Shown here in pieces: positions 1 to 7,433 of a stretch of DNA of 7,667 nt. A program made the position numbers and the translations under genes. The notes under the pieces are model-generated. The model searched no databases. It was not told the origin of the DNA and worked only from the letters and a program-made list of their open reading frames with translations. Source of the stretch: Candidatus Rokubacteria bacterium RIFCSPLOWO2_02_FULL_72_37 (GTDB taxonomy: Bacteria > Methylomirabilota > Methylomirabilia > Rokubacteriales > CSP1-6); NCBI GenBank assembly GCA_001790315.1, contig MGCE01000046.1:1-7667 (forward strand), in the 5' to 3' direction. Numbering within the stretch: position 1 is the stretch's first letter; every line of letters starts with the position of its first letter.

Positions 1-517
1 CCGCGAGCCAGCCGGAGAGGTAGCCGACGCTGATCGAGCCCGCGAGCAGCGCGATCCGACCGAGCGCCTGGACCTGCGCCATCTCCTCGTCGGTCTCGGC
101 CACCTGCACGCTCAGCGCGTCGGCGACGACGTCCTGCACCATGAAGCCGACCGTGATCGTCAGCATCGCGAGCAGGTAGCCCGCCTTGGTCCCGACGACC
201 GTGGCGAGAGCTGCGTACCCCGTCGCCGAGCAGAGCGCTCCGAGCAGCAGGTAGGCGCCCCGCCGGCTACCGAAGATCGGGTAGACGTCGGACGCGACGC
301 CGGCGACCATCTTCATCGACCAGGGCAGCCCGAGCCAGAAGGCGATGCCCGCGACCTCGGCGGGCGTGATCGCGAGCGCATCCTTCTGGAAGTAGAGCAA
401 GGCGATGCCGGTGACGCCGCTGGCGCCGTAGCAGAAGTACGTGGCGAGAATGGGGACGTAGGCGACCCGGAGGCTCCCGAGCCACCGGCGGAGCCGGCGC
501 GTGAGGCCGACGGTCAT
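1..517 (-). CDS. MFS transporter, BT1 (folate/biopterin transporter)-like, N-terminal part; 3' end outside the window
   Basis: The first 172 codons, read leftward from ATG at 517, remain open to the window edge. They encode an integral membrane protein with a basic N-terminus (TRRLRRW) and about five hydrophobic segments near residues 20-43, 55-75, 86-108, 112-136 and 152-172. A Trp-Ser-Met-Lys stretch followed by a loop reading SDVYPIFGSRRGAYL (about 76-90), then QDVVADAL (128-135) at the end of a hydrophobic segment, resembles the BT1/folate-biopterin branch of the major facilitator superfamily. In that branch, a PI-x-G-x-RR loop and a DVVxD motif are common. The start is supported by AGGA (complement of 526-529) 8 nt upstream. 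The gene diverges from the patatin gene across a 140-bp spacer. Transporter identity is well supported; the BT1 assignment is from remembered motifs, and the substrate (folate, pterin, amino acid or other) is unknown. Confidence 0.78.
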   Translation of the reverse strand, partial: MTVGLTRRLRRWLGSLRVAYVPILATYFCYGASGVTGIALLYFQKDALAITPAEVAGIAFWLGLPWSMKMVAGVASDVYPIFGSRRGAYLLLGALCSATGYAALATVVGTKAGYLLAMLTITVGFMVQDVVADALSVQVAETDEEMAQVQALGRIALLAGSISVGYLSGWLA

Positions 518-576
518 GCCTCATATCCTACCGTGTGTGTCAGAACGTGCCGGCCACCTGCGTGCGGCAGCGTGGG

Positions 577-589
577 AGGTCCGGGACCT
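577..589. promoter_or_regulatory. Perfect 13-bp palindrome in a divergent intergenic region, candidate operator
   Basis: AGGTCC-G-GGACCT is a perfect inverted repeat with 6-bp arms and a 1-bp centre. It lies between the divergent BT1-like carrier and the patatin gene, about 60 bp from the first start and 69 bp from the second. It lies in neither coding frame, so codon constraint does not explain it. A dimeric regulator site is a reasonable guess, but no regulator gene is present and a chance palindrome in G/C-rich DNA is possible. Confidence 0.3.
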
Positions 590-627
590 TTCCAGGGATT
601 TCAATCATTTCCGGATCGGCCAGCGGC

Positions 628-648
628 TGGCAGAACGCTTGCTACAAT
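628..648 (+). promoter_or_regulatory. Candidate promoter of the patatin gene: sigma-54-like -24/-12 overlapping an extended -10
   Basis: Positions 628-643 read TGGCAGAACGCTTGCT. This matches the sigma-54 pattern TGGCAC-G-N4-TTGCW with the correct spacing between the invariant GG and GC; the mismatches are C to G and G to A inside the -24 element. The same stretch ends in TGCTACAAT (640-648), a good extended -10 for the housekeeping sigma factor (TGnTATAAT), with no recognisable -35. Either reading puts the transcription start near 654-656, only a few bases before the ATG at 658. Which sigma factor is used, if either, cannot be decided from sequence. Confidence 0.4.
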
Positions 649-657
649 GTGGGTGGC

Positions 658-1722
658 ATGGGGATGCTGCAGCGCGCGATCACCTACTGGCGGGCACGGC
701 GCCGTCCTCGGCTCGCGCTGGCGCTCGCCGGCGGCGGCGTGATCGGCGGCATGTACGAGGTCGGCGCCCTGACCGCGCTCGAGGAGCGGCTCGCGGGCGC
801 CAGCGAGTTCGACGTCTACGTGGGCTGCAGCGCGGGCTCGGTGGTCGCCTCGCTCCTCGCCAACGGCGTGCCCGCCTCCGAGGTCTACAAGATCCTCGAC
901 CAGGACCTCGTGGACCCCTTGAACTTCCGCCGTGGCGCCGTCTACTCGTCCGACGCGTTTCGCCACGCCGCCGGCCGTCTGGGGCGCCTGGTCTGGGCGG
1001 TCGGCAAGAACGCCCTGGCGGGGATCCGCGGCTCCGTCCCGGATATGCTCGCGCGTGCGGAGAAAGATCTGCCCGCCGGATTCTTCGATCTCACCGCGTT
1101 GGAACGCTTCATGCGGGAGGCGTTCGCCAAGCGGGGGATGGCGAACGACTTCACGGCGCTGCCCCGCGTGCTCATGATTCCCGCCGTGGACATCGAGCAC
1201 GCCCGGCGCGTCGTGTTCGGACAGGACGGCCTGCGGCACGTGCCGATCAGCCAGGCGATCGCGGCGTCCTGCTCGATCCCCGGCTTCTTCGAACCGTACG
1301 CGATCGACGGCCACGACTACGTGGACGGCGGCGTCGGCTTCTGTGGCCACGCCGACCTCGCCGCCGAGACCGGCGCGCGCGTCGTCATCGTCATCAACCC
1401 GCTCGTGCCGAACCAGGAGGCGGGTGCCGTGCCGCTCAGACGCCGTGGCCTCTACTCGATCCTCGAGCAGGCCGGGCGCATCTACAGCCAGAACCTCCTG
1501 CAGCTCGGCCTGGCGGCGATCCGCGTGAAGTACGCGCGCACCGAGTTCTTCTTGATCCAGCCGCCGCGCGCGGACGCACCGATGCTGGGGCCCTCGATGG
1601 GGTTCGAGGCGAGCCGCATGGCGCTCCGGTACGGCTACGAGTCCACCAGGGCGTGGCTCGACGGTCAGGGCGAGGCGCTGCTGCGTCGGCTGACGCCCTC
1701 GGTCCGGCCGCTGGCTGTTTGA
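658..1722 (+). CDS. Patatin-like phospholipase / acyl hydrolase
   Basis: A 354-residue protein with the complete patatin catalytic signature. The glycine-rich oxyanion-hole loop AGGGVIGG is at residues 24-31, the nucleophile elbow G-C-S-A-G at 56-60 (catalytic Ser58), and the dyad aspartate in DGG at Asp223. These enzymes use a Ser-Asp dyad to cleave acyl chains from phospholipids or other lipids. No signal peptide is visible; the N-terminus is basic and amphipathic (YWRARRRPR), so cytoplasmic or membrane-peripheral action is likely. The frame stays open upstream to 535, but that part looks like non-coding spacer, and the catalytic core normally starts soon after the N-terminus. ATG 658 is therefore chosen; ATG 664, with GGGTGG 7 nt upstream, is an equal alternative. 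It converges on the downstream MFS gene. Physiological substrate unknown. Confidence 0.9.
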   Translation: MGMLQRAITYWRARRRPRLALALAGGGVIGGMYEVGALTALEERLAGASEFDVYVGCSAGSVVASLLANGVPASEVYKILDQDLVDPLNFRRGAVYSSDAFRHAAGRLGRLVWAVGKNALAGIRGSVPDMLARAEKDLPAGFFDLTALERFMREAFAKRGMANDFTALPRVLMIPAVDIEHARRVVFGQDGLRHVPISQAIAASCSIPGFFEPYAIDGHDYVDGGVGFCGHADLAAETGARVVIVINPLVPNQEAGAVPLRRRGLYSILEQAGRIYSQNLLQLGLAAIRVKYARTEFFLIQPPRADAPMLGPSMGFEASRMALRYGYESTRAWLDGQGEALLRRLTPSVRPLAV

Positions 1723-1727
1723 ATCGA

Positions 1728-1823
1728 CGTCGGGGGGAGCGCTCGCCGCTCCCGCCGACTCCCCCCACCGAGATCTCGCGAGTCGGAGTCGTTCGGGCTG
1801 GCTGACTGGGCGTCGGGGGGAGC
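1728..1823. repeat. G/C-rich repeats between convergent genes: 13-bp direct repeat
   Basis: CGTCGGGGGGAGC occurs at 1728-1740 and again at 1811-1823, both in the 124-bp spacer between the patatin and MFS stop codons. The 8-bp palindrome GAGCGCTC follows at or just after each copy (1737-1744 and 1827-1834). Another palindrome, CGAGATCTCG, lies at 1769-1778. The stretch has no credible gene. It may be a duplicated terminator or a dispersed intergenic repeat. Confidence 0.5.
1732..1766. terminator. Candidate bidirectional hairpin terminator between convergent genes
   Basis: GGGGGGAG (1732-1739) can pair with CTCCCCCC (1759-1766), giving an 8-bp G/C stem with a 19-nt loop, 9 nt after the patatin stop codon. 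No T-run follows on either strand, so it would not be a classical intrinsic terminator. The second GGGGGGAG copy (1815-1822) could compete for the same pairing partner. Its position between two converging transcripts supports a termination role. Confidence 0.35.
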
Positions 1824-1846
1824 CCGGAGCGCTCTTCCGATTCGTC

Positions 1847-3055
<1,209 letters not shown>

Positions 3056-3061
3056 GCCGCA

Positions 3062-4255
3062 CTACTCGATGATGGCCTGCTCGCGAAGCTTCGCGACCTC
3101 GGCGGACGACAGGCCGAGCTCGGCGAGCACCGCGTCGGTGTGCTCGTTCGGCAGCGGCGCGGCGCTCCGGATCGTGCCCGGCGTGTCGGAGAGCTTGATC
3201 GCGATCCCGACCTGCCGGACGCGGCCGTGCGTCGGATGCTGGACGTCCACGATCATCTGGCGGTGGTTGATCTGCGGGTCGCGCACCATCTCTTCGACGT
3301 CGTATACCTTGCCGACGCAGACGTCGGCGCGGACGAGGAGCTCGTACCACTCGTCGCGGTCGCGGCTCTTGATGATGCCTTCGATCTCGCGGCGCGCGGC
3401 GTCCTCCTCCTCGTTCGCGGCGCGCACGAACTGATCGGGCTTGCGGGCGAAGCGCTCGAGGTCCGGGCGGCCGATCGCCTTGCAGAAGTTGTTCCAGAGC
3501 CACGGCTCGGTGCATCCGATCGTGAGGAGCTTTCCGTCGCGCGTCTCGTAGATCGCGTAGTACGGGTAGGATCCGCCGAGGAAGCCTTCGCCGCGGCGCG
3601 GCGCCAGGCCGTCGCTGAAGAAGAAACGCATGTTCGGCGTCGCGGCCAGCAGGGACACGCTCGTGTCGAGGTAGGCGACGTCCACGTGCTGACCCCGGCC
3701 CGTGCGCTCGCGCGCGAAGAGCGCGAGCACGATGCCGAGCGCGCCGTGCATCGACGCGCCGGCGTAGTCGGCGACGAGGTTGAGGGGGATGGCGGGCTTG
3801 CGGTCGGGTTCGCCGATCAACCCGAGCACGCCCGCCAGCGAGAGGTAGTTCATGTCGTGCGCGGGGTAGTTGCTGTACGGGCCGTCCTGGCCGAAGCCGG
3901 AGAGCGAGCAATAGACGATGCGCGGGTTGAGCCGCGCGATGGCCTCGTAATCGGCGCCGAGGCGCTTCATCACGCCGGGCCGGAAGCCCTCGACGATCAC
4001 GTCGGCGGCGCTCGCGAGCCTCCGGAAGAGCGCCTGGCCCTCGGGCGCCTTCATGTTGAGCGTCATGGAGCGCTTGTTGCGGTTCGTGAACGTGTGGATC
4101 GTCCGGCGCACCCATTCCTCGCCCAGTGGGCGGTCGGGCTCCGGCGTCTCGATCTTCAGCACGTCGGCGCCGACATCCGCGAGAAGCATTCCCGGGAACT
4201 CGGCGGGCGGCACCCGCGCCAGCTCGAGAATCTTGATGCCGTCGAGCACACCCAT
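3062..4255 (-). CDS. Class III CoA-transferase family (CaiB/BaiF) protein, alpha-methylacyl-CoA racemase-like
   Basis: A 397-residue protein of typical family length. Family signatures in order are: DGIKILELARVPP at the N-terminus, NRNKRSMTLN (58-67), EGFRPGVMKRLG (89-100), YCSLSGFGQDGPY (115-127) and GRGQHVDVAYLD (187-198). It resembles the alpha-methylacyl-CoA racemase branch closely. His133 in AHDMNY, Asp163 in NLVADYAG and Glu250 in CTEPW sit where that branch has its catalytic His, Asp and Glu. Asp197 occupies the position of the aspartate that carries the acyl group in formyl-CoA transferase-type enzymes, but racemases may also have an acidic residue there. The likely reaction is epimerisation at C2 of a 2-methylacyl-CoA or similar thioester; CoA transfer between acids is the alternative. 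Start ATG 4255 has a strong GAGGAGA site just upstream. It is the middle gene of the operon, 32 bp after the PrpD stop. Confidence 0.92.
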   Translation of the reverse strand: MGVLDGIKILELARVPPAEFPGMLLADVGADVLKIETPEPDRPLGEEWVRRTIHTFTNRNKRSMTLNMKAPEGQALFRRLASAADVIVEGFRPGVMKRLGADYEAIARLNPRIVYCSLSGFGQDGPYSNYPAHDMNYLSLAGVLGLIGEPDRKPAIPLNLVADYAGASMHGALGIVLALFARERTGRGQHVDVAYLDTSVSLLAATPNMRFFFSDGLAPRRGEGFLGGSYPYYAIYETRDGKLLTIGCTEPWLWNNFCKAIGRPDLERFARKPDQFVRAANEEEDAARREIEGIIKSRDRDEWYELLVRADVCVGKVYDVEEMVRDPQINHRQMIVDVQHPTHGRVRQVGIAIKLSDTPGTIRSAAPLPNEHTDAVLAELGLSSAEVAKLREQAIIE

Positions 4256-4260
4256 CGTCG

Positions 4261-4267
4261 TCTCCTC
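4261..4267 (-). promoter_or_regulatory. Strong ribosome binding site for the racemase-like gene
   Basis: The complement reads GAGGAGA, with the AGGAG core 7 nt before ATG 4255. It fixes this start. It is the clearest Shine-Dalgarno sequence in the leftward operon, where neither the first nor the third gene shows a good one. Confidence 0.7.
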
Positions 4268-4287
4268 AACGAGTCAGGTTCGTCGTC

Positions 4288-5649
4288 TCACTCGAGGTCG
4301 CCGACGAGCCGCGCGGTGAGCGCGCGGATGTCGGGGATGTCCTCGAGATGCTCCAGCTGCTCGGCGACGCCCTCGGCCTCGTCGCGGTCGAGCACGCGCG
4401 TCGCGCAGCCGAGGAACTTCGCCCGGAGCGCCTCGGCGGACAGCGGCGTGCCGGGATGGCCCTGCGCGCCGCGCGGCGGGCTCGCGAGTGTGCGGCCGTC
4501 CCGGAGGCGGACGGTCACCCGGCTCCACGCGTGCTGCTCGAGCTCGTCGGGCAGCGCGGGATCCACCACCATCGTGACGCGCTCCATCAGCCCGCGCACG
4601 GCCGCGCTGGGCTCGGTGTCCCCGAACGAGGCCAGGTCGACGCGGCCCTCGGCGGCGGCCGCCGCGGCACAGAACTGCATCGAGAACTTGCGCTCGAGCG
4701 GCGTCGTCGGTCGGGCGTGGGCGAGCACGTCGGGCGCGACCCGGTTGACGCCGACCTCGATCGCTGCGACGTCGCCGGCGCCGAAGCCGTGCCGGGCGCG
4801 CAGGTCGAGCAGCGCGTCGATCGCGGCGTGCGTGAGCGCGCACGAGGGGTACGGCTTCACGGCGATGCCCGATTCGAGGATCTGCCAGCGCCGGCCGAGC
4901 GCCTCGAGCGCGGGGTCGAGCGCGTGGGACGCGCCGAACGCCGCGGCGTAGCCCTGCTTGCCCTCGAGCGCGGTGGCCGATGCGGTGAAGCCCTCGCGCG
5001 CGAGCTGCGCCGCCAGCACGCCGCTGCGTGCGGCGTGGCCCGCGTGGTACGGCTTGGTCATCGAGCCGAAGTTCTCCTTGATGCCCGAAGCGTGCGAGGC
5101 CGCGAGCGCGAGCGCGTGACGCGTCTGCTCGACGTCGAGGCGCAGGAGCCGGGCCGCCGCGGCGGCACAGCCGAGCGTGCCGATGGACGAGGTCGCGTGC
5201 CAGCCGCGCGTGTAGTGCGCCGGATTGACCGCGGTGCCGAGCGCGGCGCCGACCTCGAAGCCGAGCACGTAGGCGAGCACCACGGCGCGGCCGTCGGCCA
5301 TCTCGGCCTCGCCGGCGGCGAGGGCCGCGGCGAGCAGCGGGACGCTCGGGTGACCCATCAGCGCGAAGTTCGTGTCGTCGAAGTCGTGCGCGTGCCCGGC
5401 GGTGCCGTTGGCGAGCGCGGCCCAGCCGGGCGCCGTGACGAGGCGCGTTCCGATCACGGTGGCCAGACGCGTTCCGCCCTCGGCGCGCACGACGCGGCGC
5501 ACGAGGCGCGCGGCGGGCTCGCCGACCCCCGCGAGCGTGACGCCCAGCGTGTCGAGCGCGGCGCGGCGGACCCGGGCGATCGCCGCGGCCGGGCAGTCCT
5601 CGAACGACGTCTTCACGACGAACTCGGCGAGACGGGCGGTGGCGCTCAT
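4288..5649 (-). CDS. MmgE/PrpD family protein (2-methylcitrate dehydratase / cis-aconitate decarboxylase fold)
   Basis: A 453-residue protein covering the whole family. Its motifs are NGTAGHAHDFDDT (81-93), GHPSVPLLAAALA (99-111), GWHATSSIGTLGCAAAA (149-165), MTKPYHAGHAARSG (197-210), KPYPSCALTHAAIDAL (265-280) and KFSMQFCAAAA (321-331). Known members dehydrate 2-methylcitrate, decarboxylate cis-aconitate to itaconate, or epimerise iminodisuccinate. Compared with remembered vertebrate cis-aconitate decarboxylase active-site residues, Asp89, Thr93, His100, His151 and Lys199 appear conserved, but the third histidine is Cys270 and the tyrosine is Phe326, so that exact activity is doubtful. GTG 5658 is an alternative start giving 456 residues. 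ATG 5649 is preferred because the best -10 box overlaps the sequence just upstream of the GTG. It is the first gene of a leftward operon with the racemase-like protein and an MFS carrier. Substrate unknown. Confidence 0.92.
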   Translation of the reverse strand: MSATARLAEFVVKTSFEDCPAAAIARVRRAALDTLGVTLAGVGEPAARLVRRVVRAEGGTRLATVIGTRLVTAPGWAALANGTAGHAHDFDDTNFALMGHPSVPLLAAALAAGEAEMADGRAVVLAYVLGFEVGAALGTAVNPAHYTRGWHATSSIGTLGCAAAAARLLRLDVEQTRHALALAASHASGIKENFGSMTKPYHAGHAARSGVLAAQLAREGFTASATALEGKQGYAAAFGASHALDPALEALGRRWQILESGIAVKPYPSCALTHAAIDALLDLRARHGFGAGDVAAIEVGVNRVAPDVLAHARPTTPLERKFSMQFCAAAAAAEGRVDLASFGDTEPSAAVRGLMERVTMVVDPALPDELEQHAWSRVTVRLRDGRTLASPPRGAQGHPGTPLSAEALRAKFLGCATRVLDRDEAEGVAEQLEHLEDIPDIRALTARLVGDLE

Positions 5650-5660
5650 GGCAGGCACGA

Positions 5661-5667
5661 TATCATA
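5661..5667. promoter_or_regulatory. Overlapping divergent -10 elements
   Basis: The 38-bp spacer between two divergent starts contains TATCAT on the plus strand (5661-5666) and TATGAT on the minus strand (5667-5662). Each matches TATAAT at five of six positions, and they share nearly the same base pairs. The plus element would start transcription near 5673, just before the MBL-gene ribosome site. The minus element would start near 5655, leaving only about 6 nt before ATG 5649. No convincing -35 is seen on either strand. Confidence 0.35.
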
Positions 5668-5676
5668 GGGCGCTGC

Positions 5677-5682
5677 GGGAGG
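5677..5682 (+). promoter_or_regulatory. Ribosome binding site of the MBL-fold gene
   Basis: GGGAGG lies 5 nt before GTG 5688. It supports this non-ATG start; no ATG occurs in this frame until residue 43, which lies inside the fold. Confidence 0.65.
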
Positions 5683-5687
5683 TCAGG

Positions 5688-6419
5688 GTGAAGGTCCGGT
5701 TCCTCGGCTCGGGCGACGCGTTCGGCAGCGGCGGGAGGTTCCAGACGTGCATCCACGTCGAGGCCGCCGCCGGCCGCTTCCTCGTGGACTGTGGCGCGTC
5801 CTCGCTCATCGCGATGCGGCGGTTCGGCGTGGACCCGCAGGGTGTGGACGCGGTGCTCCTCACGCACCTGCACGGCGATCATTTCGCCGGCGTCCCGTTC
5901 CTGATCCTCGACGCCCAGTTCAAGCGGCGCACCCGGCCGCTGACGGTCGCGGGACCGCCGGGCGTGGAGGCGCGGGTGCGCGACGCGATGGAGGTGCTCT
6001 TCCCCGGCTCCTCGCGGGTCGAACGGCGGTTCGCGACCCGGTTCGTCGAGTGGACGGAGCGGGTGTCCCTCGATCTGGGCGCGTGCGCGGTCACGCCGTA
6101 CGAGGTCGTGCACGCGAGCGGGGCGCCGCCGTTCGCGCTCCGCATCGCCTGCGACGGCAGGATCCTGGGCTACTCCGGCGACACCGAGTGGACCGGCGCC
6201 CTCGCGGACGCCGCGCGGGGCGCCGATCTGTTCGTCGCCGAAGCCCTCTTCTTCGACAGGCCGATCAGGTATCATCTGGACTTCACGACCCTCATGGCCC
6301 ATCGGGCCGAGCTCGAGTGCCGGCGCCTGGTCCTCACGCACATGGGCGAGGACGTGCTGGAGCGCCTTCCGGGGCTCGGCGTCGAGGGGGCACAGGACGG
6401 TCTGACCGTCGAGCTCTGA
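5688..6419 (+). CDS. Metallo-beta-lactamase-fold hydrolase, RNase Z/arylsulfatase type
   Basis: A 243-residue cytosolic protein (no signal peptide) with the full binuclear metal site of the fold. The motif H-L-H-G-D-H is at residues 60-65 (His60, His62, Asp64, His65), followed by His142 in the VVHASG segment, Asp165 in YSGDTEW and His218 in LTHMG. The N-terminal MKVRFLGSGDAFGSGGRFQT and the SGDT and LTHMG motifs are typical of the RNase Z/arylsulfatase/PhnP side of the superfamily. At 243 residues it is shorter than most RNase Z proteins and has no obvious tRNA-binding arm, so tRNA processing is unlikely; hydrolysis of a phosphodiester, sulfate ester, lactone or other ester is more plausible. 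Start GTG 5688 is supported by GGGAGG. It is followed after 24 bp by the hydroxyacid dehydrogenase, probably as an operon. Confidence 0.88.
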   Translation: MKVRFLGSGDAFGSGGRFQTCIHVEAAAGRFLVDCGASSLIAMRRFGVDPQGVDAVLLTHLHGDHFAGVPFLILDAQFKRRTRPLTVAGPPGVEARVRDAMEVLFPGSSRVERRFATRFVEWTERVSLDLGACAVTPYEVVHASGAPPFALRIACDGRILGYSGDTEWTGALADAARGADLFVAEALFFDRPIRYHLDFTTLMAHRAELECRRLVLTHMGEDVLERLPGLGVEGAQDGLTVEL

Positions 6420-6431
6420 ACGTCAGTGGAA

Positions 6432-6437
6432 AAGGAG
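6432..6437 (+). promoter_or_regulatory. Ribosome binding site that sets the dehydrogenase start
   Basis: AAGGAG lies 6 nt before GTG 6444. The earlier in-frame GTG at 6426 would place this motif inside the coding region and lacks a comparable site, so 6444 is the better start. Confidence 0.7.
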
Positions 6438-6443
6438 ACGCCC

Positions 6444-7427
6444 GTGCCGACCAAGATCGTGCTCTCACCGCGCCTGCCCGACGCGCTCGTCGACGCCGCC
6501 AGGAGTCTGCTGCCCCCGGGCTACGAGCTCGCCGTGGTCGCCCAGGAGCCCGGCGACCTCCTGCCCGCGATGGCGGACGCCGAGTACTTCGTCGGTTTCG
6601 CGCGCACGAGCCTCGGGCCGGAGTTCTACCGCGCGGCGCCGCGGCTCAAGCTGGTCCAGCTGATCAGCGCCGGCTACGACCGGGTGGACATCGAGGCGGC
6701 GCGGCGTGCGCGCGTGCCCGTCGCCAACAACGGCGGCGCCAACTCGATCTCGGTGGCCGAGCACACCCTGATGCTGATGCTCGCCGTGGCGAAGAAGCTC
6801 GCGTGGCAGCACGCGAACGTCGTCGCCGGCAAGTGGCGCGTCGGCGACTTCTCGGAGACGCGCCTGTACGAGCTCGCGGGCAAGACGCTCGGCATCGTCG
6901 GCCTCGGGAACATCGGCAAGAAGGTCGCGCGCCGCGCGCAGGCCTTCGACATGCGGGTGCAGTACTACGACATCGTGCGCCTCACCGAGGACCAGGAGGA
7001 CGCGCTCGGCGTGCGCTTCGTCCTCTTCACGGAGCTCCTGCGGACCTCGGACGTCGTGAGCCTGCACGTCCCGCTCACGGACCTGACGCGGAACATGATG
7101 TCGACCGAGCAGTTCGCGCTGATGATGCCGGGCGCGCTCTTCGTCAACACGTGCCGCGGCCCGGTCGTGGACGAGCGGGCGCTCGAGAAGGCGCTGCGCG
7201 GGGGTCAGCTCGCGGGCGCCGGGCTCGACGTGATGTTCGACGAGCCGCCGCCGGCGGGCCATCCGCTCTTCGGTCTGCCGGGCGTCACGATCACGCCGCA
7301 CATGGCGGGGCCGACGTGGGAGAACTGGCCGCGCGCCTTCCGCAACGCCTTCGACAACATCCAGCGCGTCGCGGGCGGTGGCACGCCGCGCTGGGTGATC
7401 CCCGAGCTCGCGGAGCTGGTCGGCTGA
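6444..7427 (+). CDS. D-isomer-specific 2-hydroxyacid dehydrogenase (NAD-dependent)
   Basis: A 327-residue protein of normal family length. It has the split substrate domain, the Rossmann motif GLGNIG (153-158), and Asp176 at the end of the second strand, which favours NAD over NADP. The catalytic set is present: Arg238 in NTCRGPVVDE, Glu267 in DVMFDEPP and His286 in TPHMAG. It interconverts a 2-oxoacid and the D-2-hydroxyacid with NAD(H) in the cytoplasm; phosphoglycerate, glyoxylate/hydroxypyruvate and D-lactate enzymes share these motifs. The C-terminus lacks an ACT domain, so it is not a long-form serine-pathway SerA. Start GTG 6444 (MPTKIVLSPR) is chosen over GTG 6426 because AAGGAG precedes it by 6 nt. 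It follows the MBL hydrolase in the same operon and converges on the TRAP permease with 6 bp between stop codons. Substrate not identifiable. Confidence 0.93.
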   Translation: MPTKIVLSPRLPDALVDAARSLLPPGYELAVVAQEPGDLLPAMADAEYFVGFARTSLGPEFYRAAPRLKLVQLISAGYDRVDIEAARRARVPVANNGGANSISVAEHTLMLMLAVAKKLAWQHANVVAGKWRVGDFSETRLYELAGKTLGIVGLGNIGKKVARRAQAFDMRVQYYDIVRLTEDQEDALGVRFVLFTELLRTSDVVSLHVPLTDLTRNMMSTEQFALMMPGALFVNTCRGPVVDERALEKALRGGQLAGAGLDVMFDEPPPAGHPLFGLPGVTITPHMAGPTWENWPRAFRNAFDNIQRVAGGGTPRWVIPELAELVG

Positions 7428-7433
7428 GCGCGG

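Noticed and set aside
535..657. Upstream extension of the patatin protein to an ATG at 535
   Set aside because: The added 41 residues show no domain, overlap the palindrome and promoter-like motifs, and lack a ribosome site. The core motif is already near the N-terminus from 658.
4256..4289. 9-bp direct repeat CGTCGTCTC flanking the gap between PrpD and racemase genes
   Set aside because: One copy lies next to the ribosome site and the other overlaps the stop codon. It is short and easily due to chance in this composition.
4348..5691. Plus-strand open frame of 447 codons
   Set aside because: It is antisense to the well-supported PrpD gene, has low-complexity Arg/Glu/Gly/Val composition, and shows no recognisable domain.
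5688..6419. RNase Z (tRNA 3' endonuclease) as the name for the MBL-fold gene
   Set aside because: The metal-binding motifs fit, but the protein is short and no tRNA-binding arm is apparent, so only the broader family is claimed.
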